From an uncultured Shewanella sp. (lineage in GTDB: Bacteria > Pseudomonadota > Gammaproteobacteria > Enterobacterales > Shewanellaceae), in NCBI RefSeq assembly GCF_947501225.1, contig NZ_CANMUW010000001.1:248001-312000 (forward strand): a DNA stretch of 64,000 bases, in the 5' to 3' direction. A program made the position numbers and the translations under genes. Shown piece by piece: positions 18,617 to 27,947 of the stretch; position 1 is the first letter of the stretch, and every line of letters begins with the position of its first letter. A model generated the notes under the pieces. That model was not told the DNA's origin. It did not search any database and saw only the letters and a list, made by a program, of their open reading frames with translations.

Positions 18617-19906
18617 TTATCCCGCCTGCTCAAGTGCCTGAGAAACATCGGCAATGATGTCATCGATATGCTCGATGCCGACCGAGATGCGTATCAGATC
18701 TTCACTGACACCGGCCTTAGCCAGTTCGCTTGCGTCCAGTTGTCTGTGGGTGGTCGAAGCCGGATGACAGGCGAGAGACTTGGCATCACCGATATTCACC
18801 AGACGCAGTATCATCTTGAGGGCATCGATGAAACGTCCTCCCGCTTCTTTGCCGCCGTCATTTTGGTTCGACTTTATGCCGAAGCTGATGATCCCCGAGG
18901 CCTTTCCGCCGGTTATCTTGTGGCAGTTGTCCTGAAAAGGGCTGTTGGGGAGCGCCGCGTAGTTGACCCAACTCACCTTAGGGTGTTGCTCAAGATATTG
19001 TGCTAACGCCAGTGCGTTGCTGCAGTGGCGCTCCATTCTCAGAGAGAGGGTTTCCAACCCCTGCAACAGCAGGAAAGCGCTCTGGGGGGCGAGCGCTGCA
19101 CCTGTGTTGCGCAGTGGTACGACGCGGCAGCGCCCGATAAAGGCGGCTGGGCCGAAGGCCTGAGTGTATACGACGCCGTGATAGGAGGGATCGGGTTCAT
19201 TCAGCAGCGCGAAACGCTGAGGGTGCGCCGCCCAGTCAAACTTGCCCGAGTCGATGATCACACCGCCGATGGTTGTACCATGGCCGCCGATATACTTGGT
19301 CAGTGAGTGGATCACTATGTCGGCACCAAATTCAAATGGCTTACACAGCACCGGCGTCGCCACGGTATTATCGACAATCAGGGGCACGCCATGTTTATGG
19401 GCTATCTCAGCCAGACGTTGCAGATCGACAATATTACCCGCCGGGTTTCCGATAGACTCACAAAACAGCGCCTTGGTATTGTCATCGATCAAGGCCTCAA
19501 GACCATCAAAGTCATCGAAACCTGCCATGCGTACATCTACGCCCTGACGCGGCAGTGTGTGGGCAAACAGGTTGTAGGTGCCCCCGTAGAGTTGACTGGT
19601 GCTGACGATGTTGTCACCTACCTGAGTCAATGCCTGTATGGTGTAGGTGATAGCTGCCATGCCTGATGCCAGTGCCAATGCGCCTATCCCGCCTTCGATG
19701 GCTGCCAGACGTTGCTCCAACACATCTGTGGTCGGGTTCATGATGCGGGTGTAGATATTTCCCGGCACTTTCAGATCGAACAGATCGGCACCATGTTGAG
19801 TATCGTCGAAGGTATAGGAGGTGGTTTGGTAGATGGGCACGGCCGCCGCTTTCGTCGTCGCTTCAGATTCATATCCGTGGTGAAGTGCTAATGACTCAAG
19901 TTTCAT
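18617..19906 (-). CDS. metY: O-acetylhomoserine sulfhydrylase / aminocarboxypropyltransferase
   Basis: This PLP enzyme (429 residues) of the Cys/Met metabolism family forms homocysteine from O-acetyl- or O-succinylhomoserine and sulfide. Family features are the N-terminal HHGYESEATT and PIYQTTSYTFDD, YTRIMNPTTDVLEQRLA, the ASGMAAI phosphate loop, NPAGNIVDL, VDNTVATPVLC and the PLP-binding Lys in SLTKYIGGHG. The long loop and length fit MetY rather than MetB. The start at 19906 is chosen because AGGAAGAG precedes it at good spacing; the frame continues to 19990 without a signal. No methionine genes are adjacent. Confidence 0.92.
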   Translation of the reverse strand: MKLESLALHHGYESEATTKAAAVPIYQTTSYTFDDTQHGADLFDLKVPGNIYTRIMNPTTDVLEQRLAAIEGGIGALALASGMAAITYTIQALTQVGDNIVSTSQLYGGTYNLFAHTLPRQGVDVRMAGFDDFDGLEALIDDNTKALFCESIGNPAGNIVDLQRLAEIAHKHGVPLIVDNTVATPVLCKPFEFGADIVIHSLTKYIGGHGTTIGGVIIDSGKFDWAAHPQRFALLNEPDPSYHGVVYTQAFGPAAFIGRCRVVPLRNTGAALAPQSAFLLLQGLETLSLRMERHCSNALALAQYLEQHPKVSWVNYAALPNSPFQDNCHKITGGKASGIISFGIKSNQNDGGKEAGGRFIDALKMILRLVNIGDAKSLACHPASTTHRQLDASELAKAGVSEDLIRISVGIEHIDDIIADVSQALEQAG

Positions 19907-20126
19907 ATTATCTCTTCCTATTCCTTTGAGTGAAAGTTGAACATAACAAATGGACGTCTGGAAGTCTAAATAAATATCTTTCTTTTCCAATAAAAAATTA
20001 ATTCATTAAAAAAGAGCCATTTCACAATTATTTACCTTGTTCAGATAAGCTTATTTACAAAGCGGCCGATAACAGTGATACATATGAATACAAATATTGT
20101 TGCGTTGCAGTCTATAAGGGAAGTTT

Positions 20127-20588
20127 ATGAACGTATCAGGAATGAGTATGAATAATCCGCCAGCAACTCAAGGGATTAGTCAGGCTAAGGTCGGCTCCTC
20201 CACAAAAGCCGAGGCGGGAGCCAGTATCACACAGGGAAGTGCTTCGGCGCAGGGGAATGCCCATGTCTCTATCTCTAAAGAGGGGAGAGATGCACTGGCA
20301 TCCGAGACGGGTGGCAAGCTTCATGCGCAAGCATCTCAGGCCCAAGCTCAGTCGACCGAGGCCTCGGATAAGCCTAAGAAAAAGATAGATGAGCTGATCG
20401 AGGCGCTGAAGGAAAAACTTGAGAAGCTAAAAGAGGAGCTTAAGCAGCTGGAAGGTGACAAGAGCGAGGCGGGCGAGAAGAAGCGTAAGGCACTGCAAAA
20501 TGAAATTGCGACACTCTCGGCCCAGATAACCGAGCTGACTAACCGCAAGCTTGAAGAGGAGAAGAAAGAGAAGATGAGAAACGGTTAA
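20127..20588 (+). CDS. Hypothetical coiled-coil protein
   Basis: The 153-residue protein starts after an AAGGGAAG ribosome-binding site. Residues 1-75 are Ala/Ser/Gln-rich and disordered, with a short VSISKEGRDAL motif seen in several small proteobacterial proteins. Residues 80-150 are Lys/Glu/Leu-rich with heptad spacing, predicting a single long coiled coil. There is no signal peptide or membrane helix. It ends 8 bases from the end of the convergent histidine-kinase gene. I do not recognise a named family and cannot give a function. Confidence 0.75.
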   Translation: MNVSGMSMNNPPATQGISQAKVGSSTKAEAGASITQGSASAQGNAHVSISKEGRDALASETGGKLHAQASQAQAQSTEASDKPKKKIDELIEALKEKLEKLKEELKQLEGDKSEAGEKKRKALQNEIATLSAQITELTNRKLEEEKKEKMRNG

Positions 20589-20596
20589 CCCATCAG

Positions 20597-22018
20597 TTAA
20601 TCATTGGGAGCCGGAGTTAACCGGCAACTGAATCTGGCTCCGCCTAATTCGCTGCGACTCACCTCTAAGTGGCCGTGCATTCGTCTCGTTGCGGCCTTAG
20701 CTATGGCCAAGCCTAAGCCCAGCCCTCCGGTTTGTTGACTGCGACTCCTGTCTATGCGGGAGAAAGGCAGGAAGATTGAATCAAAATGCTGGCTATCTAT
20801 CCCCGGCCCATCATCGTCGACGCTGATAATAAGCTGACTTAGTTCGTCACTTCTATCATTTTCGTTGGCCTTCATCGTTACAGTTACCAGGACTCTGGAT
20901 GTTGCGTATCTGAGCGCATTTTTTAGCAGATTATCGAACATCAACCTCAGGTAAGCCGGGTCACATTCGAGTTGCTGTTCCTCTATATCTAATTCGACAT
21001 CGATAGAGTGCTCTTGGTTTGGCTGCTGCCGCTGGTTTAACACTTGTAGCCGGCTTTGCAGATAATCATCGAGTTTGATGAGTTGCTTGCTCTGGGATTC
21101 CTCTTGGCTCAGAACGGCATTAAGCTTAGAGAAAGTGAGTACCTGTTTGGTTAGCTCATCGATGTCGTCGATATAACTGTCGATGTTATCGAGCAGTTCT
21201 CGCTGGTCCGCTTGCTGGTTGCTCTTACGAAGTATGCCGGTCGCTAATTGAATTCGACTCAAGGGGGTGCGCATCTCGTGAGGCACAGCCTGAGCGAAGA
21301 TCTGGTTCTCTTTCACCGTTTCGGTTATTGACTCCGCCATGCGATTAAAGCTGTCGGCCAGTGAATTAACCGGCTCTGAGAATTTTTGCGTAGCCCGTAC
21401 GTTGAGCTCACCATCGCCAAATTTCCTGTTGGTATCGATGAGTCCCTTAATCTGTTTCTGTAGTTGTCGCACAGGAAAATAGAGGGTGGCACCGATAGCT
21501 AAGATAGTAACGAAAAGCAGGATAAAGGGGGTAAGCTCATCGGGATCTTCACGCCATATCTCTATAAGAGTCAATGGCTGTCTTCCATCCAAACCATCAA
21601 AAAACAGATTCACGGGAGCCTGATCGCCGATCAAGATGGCTCCACTGCTACCATCGAGGGGATAGGCAGCGAGCAGCTGTTCATCATTGAGTCTATAGAT
21701 TAATGAGCCGGCTATCTTATTGAGATACTCACACTCCCCACAGTCAGCCTTTCCCTGCCACTGCTTCTGCCATTGAATATTGAAATGGTAATGATTCAGT
21801 CGCATATCGTCGAAGTACTGCTGCGGGGCTAAACCAGAGCGGTTCAGGTCTGATCTGATTTCAGTGAAGGCATGATAGGTATCTTCATAGAAGTCGACGA
21901 TGTCACTCTGTTCCAAAAATTGCTCACTGAAATAGAGTGTGACGAAGATGCTGGCGCATAGCGCCGCAATCATACTGACATAGAGCCTGGTAAACAGCGG
22001 GGGAAGATAGTTAGCCAT
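20597..22018 (-). CDS. Sensor histidine kinase, RstB-like
   Basis: The 473-residue membrane kinase has helix 1 (about 12-30), a periplasmic domain (about 31-160) with a CGEC pair, helix 2 (about 162-185), a HAMP domain (about 186-240), a HisKA domain with the phospho-acceptor His in VPHEMRTPLSRI, and an ATPase domain with DNLLKNALRYA, VDDDGPGID and GGLGLGLAIA. Together with the RstA-like regulator it forms a two-component system: it autophosphorylates and passes phosphate to the regulator's Asp. The two genes overlap by 8 bases, which supports translational coupling. The periplasmic CGEC motif could sense redox or metal, an inference. Confidence 0.87.
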   Translation of the reverse strand: MANYLPPLFTRLYVSMIAALCASIFVTLYFSEQFLEQSDIVDFYEDTYHAFTEIRSDLNRSGLAPQQYFDDMRLNHYHFNIQWQKQWQGKADCGECEYLNKIAGSLIYRLNDEQLLAAYPLDGSSGAILIGDQAPVNLFFDGLDGRQPLTLIEIWREDPDELTPFILLFVTILAIGATLYFPVRQLQKQIKGLIDTNRKFGDGELNVRATQKFSEPVNSLADSFNRMAESITETVKENQIFAQAVPHEMRTPLSRIQLATGILRKSNQQADQRELLDNIDSYIDDIDELTKQVLTFSKLNAVLSQEESQSKQLIKLDDYLQSRLQVLNQRQQPNQEHSIDVELDIEEQQLECDPAYLRLMFDNLLKNALRYATSRVLVTVTMKANENDRSDELSQLIISVDDDGPGIDSQHFDSIFLPFSRIDRSRSQQTGGLGLGLAIAKAATRRMHGHLEVSRSELGGARFSCRLTPAPND

Positions 22019-22697
22019 TGGTTAACATATAGCCCTTGTTTCGTACCGTTAAGATGGTCTTGTAGGGGGGCCTATCGTCATTTAACTTCTTTCTTAGCCC
22101 CGAGATCCGCATATCGACCGATCTGTCATTGAAGTCATAATCTATGCCTCTCAGAGAGCGGCAACAGTCGTCTCTGGACACGATACACCCGGCATTAGAT
22201 GCCAGAAGCAGTAACATCTCATATTCGGCGGCGGTCAGTTGCGGCGTGTATTCACCATAGCTGACGAGCTGTTTCGAGGTATCGATAGTGAGTTCACCGA
22301 CGATAAGTCGATTCTTTGCAGGCTCGGCGACTTGAGTTCGCCTGAGCAGGGCCTCAATTCTGGCCACCATCACATGGGGGCGTACCGGTTTGCTCAGGTA
22401 GTCATCGGCGCCCAGTTTAAGCAGGCTGACTTCGCTCATATCATCGGCGCAGGCGGTCAGAACCAGTATCGGGCCGCTGTAGAAGGTGCGCACCTGCTTA
22501 CAGATCTCTACGCCGTCTAAACCCGGTAACATCAGATCGAGTATGATCAGATCCGGTTGCAGATCTCTCACGGCGCTTACCGCCTGCAAACCATCGTCGA
22601 TGATCTGTGTTCGGTAATCTTCCGCTTCGAGATACATGGCGGTCAGCCGCGAAATCTCTTTATCATCCTCGACGATGAGTATGTTTGCTTTAGCCAC
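22011..22697 (-). CDS. Response regulator, OmpR/RstA-like
   Basis: The 228-residue protein has a receiver domain (about 1-118) with acidic pocket EDD, phospho-acceptor Asp in LIILDLMLPGLDG, Thr in LVLTAC and Lys in LSKPVRP, followed by a winged-helix OmpR-type DNA-binding domain (about 130-226). The segment LRGIDYDFNDRSVDMRISGL closely resembles the LRGVSYDGLDRSVDVAISRL region of E. coli RstA, hence the RstA-like label. It is the promoter-proximal gene of the pair and is divergent from the large lipoprotein gene at 22900, which is a plausible target. Confidence 0.87.
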   Translation of the reverse strand: MAKANILIVEDDKEISRLTAMYLEAEDYRTQIIDDGLQAVSAVRDLQPDLIILDLMLPGLDGVEICKQVRTFYSGPILVLTACADDMSEVSLLKLGADDYLSKPVRPHVMVARIEALLRRTQVAEPAKNRLIVGELTIDTSKQLVSYGEYTPQLTAAEYEMLLLLASNAGCIVSRDDCCRSLRGIDYDFNDRSVDMRISGLRKKLNDDRPPYKTILTVRNKGYMLTNG

Positions 22698-22899
22698 GAA
22701 ACCTATCCTCTGACTCGTATGATTTTTGTGTCAAAACACCTATGTGTCAGGCCTAAGTTTACAGGGTATTTTCTGTATTGGTAGCGCGCTTACATCCGCT
22801 TACATGGGGAGCCACAGAGCTTACACTCTCTTACCCGCCCAGTGAAACTGTAATGCTAATGTGACTTTCCAATAGTTCAGGTCGCAGGAGTGACAGTTA

Positions 22900-24165
22900 A
22901 TGAAGAGAGTATTAATGGCGGGTGTACTCGCAACAGGTTTAGTGGGCATCGTTGCATGTAACTCAGATTCAGGCAGCGGGGCAACCGGTACTACTGCGTC
23001 CGGGAGCACAAATTCAGGCGGCAGCGGCTCGGTAAATACCGGCTCAACTAATGGCTTGTCTGCTGCGACTCTGGCCCTGGGGATTAAGGGCGTGCCTGAC
23101 TCTCTGTCGGCGACCTATAGTGCGGCGCTAAAATTTAATCGCTATACACAGGTGAAGGCTGCCAATGGCAAGTCTATCCATATTATCGCCCAGGATAAGC
23201 TCTCCGATAATCAGATTGTCAGAGCGCGCTCTATTCTTACTCACTATCTGACTGACCTCCCGGGGTCTGTATATGGCAGTGACAAGTCGGCGGTGGCCAA
23301 CAAGATGGCCGATAATGGCGCGGTTTTGTTGCTGCTCAACGGCAGTGATGATGGCAGTAACCCAGCGACCAACTTAGGGGGGCAGCCGCTGTATCAAAAT
23401 GAGATCCAGGTCGAGGGGGGAGATTGGTATATCAATCAAAGCTACGATGGGCATCGTGATGCCAGCTTCGAAGAGATACTGCATCTGGTTCACGACTATG
23501 GTATCGGCGTGGATCAAAACAGCCGCTTTATCGGCGCTTTAGCCGACTATCAGGCCGAAATACGCAGCGCCCAAATAACTGCACTCAATGACAAGTTGTG
23601 GGGTTTTGCTTCGCCGGACTGGATTGCAGAGCTCACCACTGAGAACAGCCTGTCTCAGGAGTATCTGGCTGCGGTCATCGACTCCTATTATGGTCTTTGG
23701 GGCGCCTGGTCCGGCAGTCAGACCCATGGCATGTGGGGAGAGTATGTAGCCAAGAGCAGGAGTGAGATCGGCAGTGAAGATCCATTGGGCGCAGAGTTGA
23801 TGAATAACAAGTTCTTTCATCCTTATCTTACCTATAATGCGAGAATAGATGAGAGTTTCAGTGGTGATTTCAGCCTGAAGTTTAAACCTGAGCTGAGCTA
23901 TACCCATCACTCCCGCTATCTTAAAGATGTCACCCTGACGGGAAGTTTAAGCAGCAATGTGGTCGTTAATCAGCTTGATAATCTGATAAAGGGAAACAGC
24001 GGCAACAATATCGTTTTCTTCAGCGGTAGTTCATCACAGTACACCGTAGAGAAGCTGGAAGATGGATCTATCTTAGTTACCGATATGGAGGATGGCCGGG
24101 ATGGTATCAATAAGCTTATCGACATAGAGAGTGTCGCCTTTACCGACAGTACTATTACCCTCTGA
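22900..24165 (+). CDS. Large lipoprotein with Ca-binding-protein-like C-terminal tail
   Basis: The 421-residue product has a signal sequence with lipobox GIVAC (Cys20) and a Gly/Ser/Thr linker (about 22-52), then a globular domain of no recognised family. Within it lies EEILHLVHDYG, with two His and acidic residues spaced as in some metal-dependent hydrolases, but it is not a canonical HExxH. The C-terminal tail (from about 365) with FFSGSSSQYTVEKLEDGS, DGRDGINKLIDIESVAF and TDSTI is the tail that closes many hemolysin-type calcium-binding proteins, though no RTX nonapeptides precede it. AGGAG precedes the ATG. The gene diverges from the RstA-like regulator. Confidence 0.7.
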   Translation: MKRVLMAGVLATGLVGIVACNSDSGSGATGTTASGSTNSGGSGSVNTGSTNGLSAATLALGIKGVPDSLSATYSAALKFNRYTQVKAANGKSIHIIAQDKLSDNQIVRARSILTHYLTDLPGSVYGSDKSAVANKMADNGAVLLLLNGSDDGSNPATNLGGQPLYQNEIQVEGGDWYINQSYDGHRDASFEEILHLVHDYGIGVDQNSRFIGALADYQAEIRSAQITALNDKLWGFASPDWIAELTTENSLSQEYLAAVIDSYYGLWGAWSGSQTHGMWGEYVAKSRSEIGSEDPLGAELMNNKFFHPYLTYNARIDESFSGDFSLKFKPELSYTHHSRYLKDVTLTGSLSSNVVVNQLDNLIKGNSGNNIVFFSGSSSQYTVEKLEDGSILVTDMEDGRDGINKLIDIESVAFTDSTITL

Positions 24166-24189
24166 AGCCAATTTTTGCAGTTTTTTTAT

Positions 24190-24228
24190 CTAAGCCGTTT
24201 CTCCAGACGGCTTAGTTTATCTTTTCAG
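24190..24228 (+). terminator. Terminator of the large lipoprotein gene
   Basis: CTAAGCCGT and ACGGCTTAG (9 bp, 8-base loop) followed by TTTATCTTTT, 25 bases after the stop. The stretch from here to about 24627 is AT-rich and shows no gene or repeat I can support. Confidence 0.75.
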
Positions 24229-24627
24229 TTCGATTCCTTTTTTCCTGTTTACTACGGCGCCCCCGAAATAACCGTTTGAGATTGCGACATTTCATCAGGA
24301 TATGACGATTTCGGACTGGATACCTTAAGTTTAAAACGGACTTAAAATATGAGTGTATATAAGATGTCTGTATATTGCTCAACCCCGCGTCAGCAGTGAG
24401 TTTGTACTATATTTTAACCATGTAAATAGTGGTGCATTTTGCGATGTATTTTGTGTCATTAGGGCACGAAATCAGAGCAGGTGTTTGTAAGAAAAAGAAT
24501 TAACGGATAGATGCTACATACAGGGAAGGGACGATAGTTAAGTAGCTTAAACTCATTCCGATGCAGGCTTCAAAAGCTCATTAATAATGGTCGGAGCAAA
24601 GTGTTAAGGAAGTCGAATCGGCACCAG

Positions 24628-24664
24628 AATTAAACTGCCCCCGGGATAAGCTCGCAGTTTAATT
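24628..24664 (+). promoter_or_regulatory. Perfect 11-bp hairpin in the leader of the NPGFE protein gene
   Basis: AATTAAACTGC (24628-24638) and GCAGTTTAATT (24654-24664) pair perfectly around a GC-rich loop and end 8 bases before the AGGAG ribosome-binding site of the ATG at 24684. It lacks a T-run, so it is probably not a terminator; a translational or stability role is possible. Confidence 0.45.
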
Positions 24665-24683
24665 AGTTTTCCAGGAGAAAACG

Positions 24684-25691
24684 ATGAAACATTCCAAAAA
24701 GGTTTTAACTGCGAGTATCGCCCTCTTGCTTGGTGTGAGTGGCGCGGCATTTGGTTTACTCTTCTCGGGTAATCTGCTCGAAAACCCAGGCTTCGAGGTC
24801 GAAGGCGTTGATGCGGCGGATGCTGCCGATTGGACACAAGTGGGAGCCGCAAGAACTGCAGACACTGGTCATAATACACCAGATTGGTCGATGTATATGA
24901 CCTCCTTCTTCGATGGGCAGGTAGATGTATTCAGCGGCAGCGCATATCAGATGGAGTCGGTGGAAGGCTGTTCTCCCTATGGACTGGGTTTGTTCGAGGC
25001 CAGTGGCTGGCATAATAATGATGGATCTTCAGGGGTTCCTGGATTATCTGTCGACTTCGACGGCACGACATTCTCAGATAGCGACACTGATGTGGCCGGT
25101 GAACCCGACGGTTACCAGCAGATGACTTTGGCTGGCAATATTCCGCCTTTCGCTATGATGGCAAAATTTATGGTTAGCGGGGCTGGTGATGGCGTACCAG
25201 CCGATTTGCATTGGGATGATGTGGAGTTCTCAACCGACTGTGTCTACGATTATGCTAAGGTCAGTGGTAAGCTAGGTCAGGGAAACAAGGGGAATGGTAA
25301 TAACGGTATGTATTCCTTCTCTGGTGCAATCGGTACCCTAGAAAGTGAAGCCTGCGGCGCTGCGACCCCTGTAGGTATGCTGCACATCAACTACAAGAGT
25401 GAAGGCTTCTCCTGTGACGTCACTCCAACAGATCCTGTTGTTTACGATGATTTCGCCGGTACTGCCACATTAGCCGTGAGCTACCTGTGTGAAATCGTCG
25501 ATGATGAAGATCTGGAAGGTAGTGCTGAGATTGTTCTCACCCAAGGTGCCGGTGGCGCTGAAGGTCAAGGGAAGAATAAAGACCGTGGTATGATCTCTGT
25601 TGATGCCGATGATGATATTCTTGATATCGAGGAAGCATCTCTTGATAAAGGTAATGTAAACCTGATGCAACCAGCTGCATGTCCTGAGTAG
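24684..25691 (+). CDS. Secreted protein with N-terminal NPGFE-type domain
   Basis: The 335-residue product has a signal peptide (about 1-23) followed by NLLENPGFEVEG, the start of the galactose-binding-like fold seen in carbohydrate-binding modules and many secreted surface proteins; the DLHWDDVEF strand near residue 172-180 closes that domain. The remainder (about 187-335) holds several Cys pairs, a Gly/Asn-rich loop and an Asp/Glu-rich C terminus (VDADDDILDIEE) that could bind calcium. The protein is acidic. It has a strong AGGAG site and stands alone between two terminators. Function unknown; export to the periplasm or beyond is well supported. Confidence 0.75.
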   Translation: MKHSKKVLTASIALLLGVSGAAFGLLFSGNLLENPGFEVEGVDAADAADWTQVGAARTADTGHNTPDWSMYMTSFFDGQVDVFSGSAYQMESVEGCSPYGLGLFEASGWHNNDGSSGVPGLSVDFDGTTFSDSDTDVAGEPDGYQQMTLAGNIPPFAMMAKFMVSGAGDGVPADLHWDDVEFSTDCVYDYAKVSGKLGQGNKGNGNNGMYSFSGAIGTLESEACGAATPVGMLHINYKSEGFSCDVTPTDPVVYDDFAGTATLAVSYLCEIVDDEDLEGSAEIVLTQGAGGAEGQGKNKDRGMISVDADDDILDIEEASLDKGNVNLMQPAACPE

Positions 25692-25739
25692 CGGCAACTG
25701 TTATGTCAGATGCGATGAAAGACTGATAAAGTTGAAAGT

Positions 25740-25766
25740 AGAAGAGGAGCCATTGGCTCCTCTTCT
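25740..25766. terminator. Bidirectional terminator between convergent genes
   Basis: AGAAGAGGAGCC, an ATT loop and GGCTCCTCTTCT form a perfect 12-bp stem between the plus-strand stop at 25691 and the minus-strand stop at 25794. T-runs on either side are short. Confidence 0.75.
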
Positions 25767-25793
25767 TTATTGCTTACATTTCTATAGAGTGGT

Positions 25794-26951
25794 TTATATG
25801 CCCTTGATTAATTGAAACCGGGCCGCGCTCTTGTTATTGAACAGGCAGAGCACAGCACTCAGCCCCGCAGCGAGCAGCAACACCAGCCCCAGGTTTTGCA
25901 GCCATCCTGCCAGAGACAGCCCCACTCCTAACATCAGGTAGTAGGCCAGGCCGAACAGGGCGCCGGCGCTGCCCGCCTCCTGTTTATAGTCAATCAGCGC
26001 CTGAGTGAGAATATTAGGTAGGGCGATACCGAACGCCAACACCACACACACCATAGGCAGCAGGAAAGCCAGGCTAGATTGCAGCAGGCAGACTCCGGCA
26101 GCGCCTAATAGCGCGAGTATCGCTGCCAGCCTGATCAGGTTCGCGGCTTGCCAGCCTCTGGACAGCAGTTGATTGTTGAGCAGGCTACCCATCAGTGAGC
26201 CCAGAGCCAGAGCCATACCGCTGTAGCCAAACTCTACCGAGCTCATGTGAAAGCCTGCGAAGATAAATGGTGCCAGCGCATAGTAGCTGAAGAGCATCAG
26301 GTTAAACAGGGCGACCAGCGCCGCACTGCGCCATATCTTTATATCCCTCAGTATGCGGTTAATCAGTGGCCATAATGGGAGCTGCTGATTTGATATAGGT
26401 TGGGTCTCGGGTAAAGCCTTTACACTTATCAGCAACAGCACCATGGCTAACAGCAGCAGTAAGCCAAAGACGCCCGTGTGGCCCAGACTTTGGGCTAAAA
26501 CGCCCCCAGCCAGTAAGCCCATGACCGGGCTGATCGATATTCCCATCCCCATAAGAGAGAAGACCTTGCCAAGCTCTGCAGCCTGGTAGCTGTCCCGTAA
26601 CATGGTCTGGGTGACAACCGAGCCCACGGCAGCGCCGAATGCCGAGACGACTCTGGCCAGCAGCAGGACCTCGAACTGTCTGGTGGTTATGGCTAACAGC
26701 GCACCTATGCCGTAGGTCAGCAAGCCATATAGCATGGTCTTGCGACGGCCCAGCGTGTCGCATAACCGGCCCCAGATCACCACGCCGATGGCGAAGGCGA
26801 TAAAGTAGACCGACAAGGTCTGTGACGCCGTTTGTATGTTCACGGTAAAAGCCCTGGATATGTGCGGCAGTACCGGGCTGTAGATGGTTTCTACTATCTG
26901 CGGAAACATCAGCAGGGTGACCATAAGCCAGGTTGGTGGAATTTTTTTCAT
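25794..26951 (-). CDS. MFS drug-efflux transporter, Bcr/CflA type
   Basis: The 385-residue integral membrane protein has twelve predicted helices. The N-terminal half has ETIYSPVLPHISRAF, the loop 2-3 motif GRLCDTLGRRKTM (the MFS motif A) and RVVSAFGAAVGSVVTQTMLRD, with the helix 5 GPVMGLLAGG-like motif written here as SPVMGLLAGG, typical of drug/proton antiporters of the Bcr/CflA branch. Substrate cannot be deduced. It diverges from an AraC-family regulator 100 bases away, an arrangement in which the regulator usually controls the pump. Confidence 0.87.
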   Translation of the reverse strand: MKKIPPTWLMVTLLMFPQIVETIYSPVLPHISRAFTVNIQTASQTLSVYFIAFAIGVVIWGRLCDTLGRRKTMLYGLLTYGIGALLAITTRQFEVLLLARVVSAFGAAVGSVVTQTMLRDSYQAAELGKVFSLMGMGISISPVMGLLAGGVLAQSLGHTGVFGLLLLLAMVLLLISVKALPETQPISNQQLPLWPLINRILRDIKIWRSAALVALFNLMLFSYYALAPFIFAGFHMSSVEFGYSGMALALGSLMGSLLNNQLLSRGWQAANLIRLAAILALLGAAGVCLLQSSLAFLLPMVCVVLAFGIALPNILTQALIDYKQEAGSAGALFGLAYYLMLGVGLSLAGWLQNLGLVLLLAAGLSAVLCLFNNKSAARFQLIKGI

Positions 26952-27051
26952 CTCTGTTACTCGTTAATCGCTTTTCAATGACGGCAAGTGTATTGAAGTC
27001 GCCGATGTCCGGTTATAATGATAAGAGCATAAAACATCAAAATAGAGACAG

Positions 27052-27834
27052 ATGGCGTTTATCAAGCAAGAGAATCGTTTCGATGTCGATACCCTGGATC
27101 TGCCCGTGGTGGGTATCGCGGCCGATGTGGGCCGGCACGATTCGGGGATGCATATGCACCGGAAGGGGCAGCTGCTCTATGCGCCGCTCGGCTGCATGAA
27201 CATCACCTTGGATAACACTCAGTGTATATTGCCGCCGACTAAGGCGGCATGGATCCCCGCCGGGGTTCAGCATTGTGTTCAAATGCGTAATGTTGTTGCC
27301 TATCGCTCTGTCTATTTCGATGCCGGCTCATTTACCGAGCTTCCACAGAAGATGAAGATAGTCTCGGTAAATGCCCTGCTGCAGGCGTTAATCGAGAGAG
27401 TGGCACTTTGGGAGTGGGATAAGCCAATTGATGAACAGCTTGCTGTCACGGCCCTCTTTATCGAAGAGTTGGAGTCTGCGCCAGAGGAGTCTTTGCTTCT
27501 GCCTTTGCCTACTGACCCGAGGTTGAAGCCCTGGCTGTCTGCCCTGCGCGCCGGGGATGAGCTAGCTTTACCTCTGAAAGTGATGGCAAGAAGTATTGGT
27601 GCCAGTGAGAAGACCATATCCCGCATTTTCAGCAGGCAGACGGGGATGCCCTATCAGGCGTGGCGTCAGCAGTGGCGATTACACAGCGCCATCGAGAAAT
27701 TAGCAGTAGGAGGCTCGGTGTCACAGGTGGCCTTCTCATTAGGGTTCTCCAGCGATAGCGCCTTTATCAGCTTCTTTAAACAGCATCAGGGTAATACGCC
27801 GAGTCAGTATATGAAGGCAAAACCGTTCCAGTGA
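27052..27834 (+). CDS. AraC-family transcriptional regulator
   Basis: The 260-residue protein has an N-terminal cupin-like domain (about 15-110) with the HDSGMHMHRKGQLLYAP and IPAGVQHCVQMR strands, and a C-terminal AraC DNA-binding domain (about 160-256) with the two helix-turn-helix motifs; the second contains VSQVAFSLGFSSDSAFISFF followed by KQHQGNTPSQY. The layout resembles NimR-type regulators that control a divergent MFS exporter, and here an MFS gene is divergent at 26951. Regulation of that exporter is therefore likely. The inducer is unknown. Confidence 0.88.
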   Translation: MAFIKQENRFDVDTLDLPVVGIAADVGRHDSGMHMHRKGQLLYAPLGCMNITLDNTQCILPPTKAAWIPAGVQHCVQMRNVVAYRSVYFDAGSFTELPQKMKIVSVNALLQALIERVALWEWDKPIDEQLAVTALFIEELESAPEESLLLPLPTDPRLKPWLSALRAGDELALPLKVMARSIGASEKTISRIFSRQTGMPYQAWRQQWRLHSAIEKLAVGGSVSQVAFSLGFSSDSAFISFFKQHQGNTPSQYMKAKPFQ

Positions 27835-27869
27835 GAGTCGGATTCTTCGATGGTCTACGGTATGAAATG

Positions 27870-27904
27870 TGCCCGATACTCACTAAGAGTATCGGGCATC
27901 TTTT
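27870..27904. terminator. Terminator of the AraC gene (probably bidirectional)
   Basis: TGCCCGATACTC and GAGTATCGGGCA (12 bp, 5-base loop) followed by TCTTTT. It lies between convergent genes. Confidence 0.85.
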
Positions 27905-27947
27905 AAGTGTTTAATCGAGGCATTTAGCCCGAAATGCAGAGGGAATA

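Noticed and set aside
22881..22899. Possible binding site for the RstA-like regulator upstream of the large lipoprotein
   Set aside because: No repeat matching a known RstA box could be found by eye.
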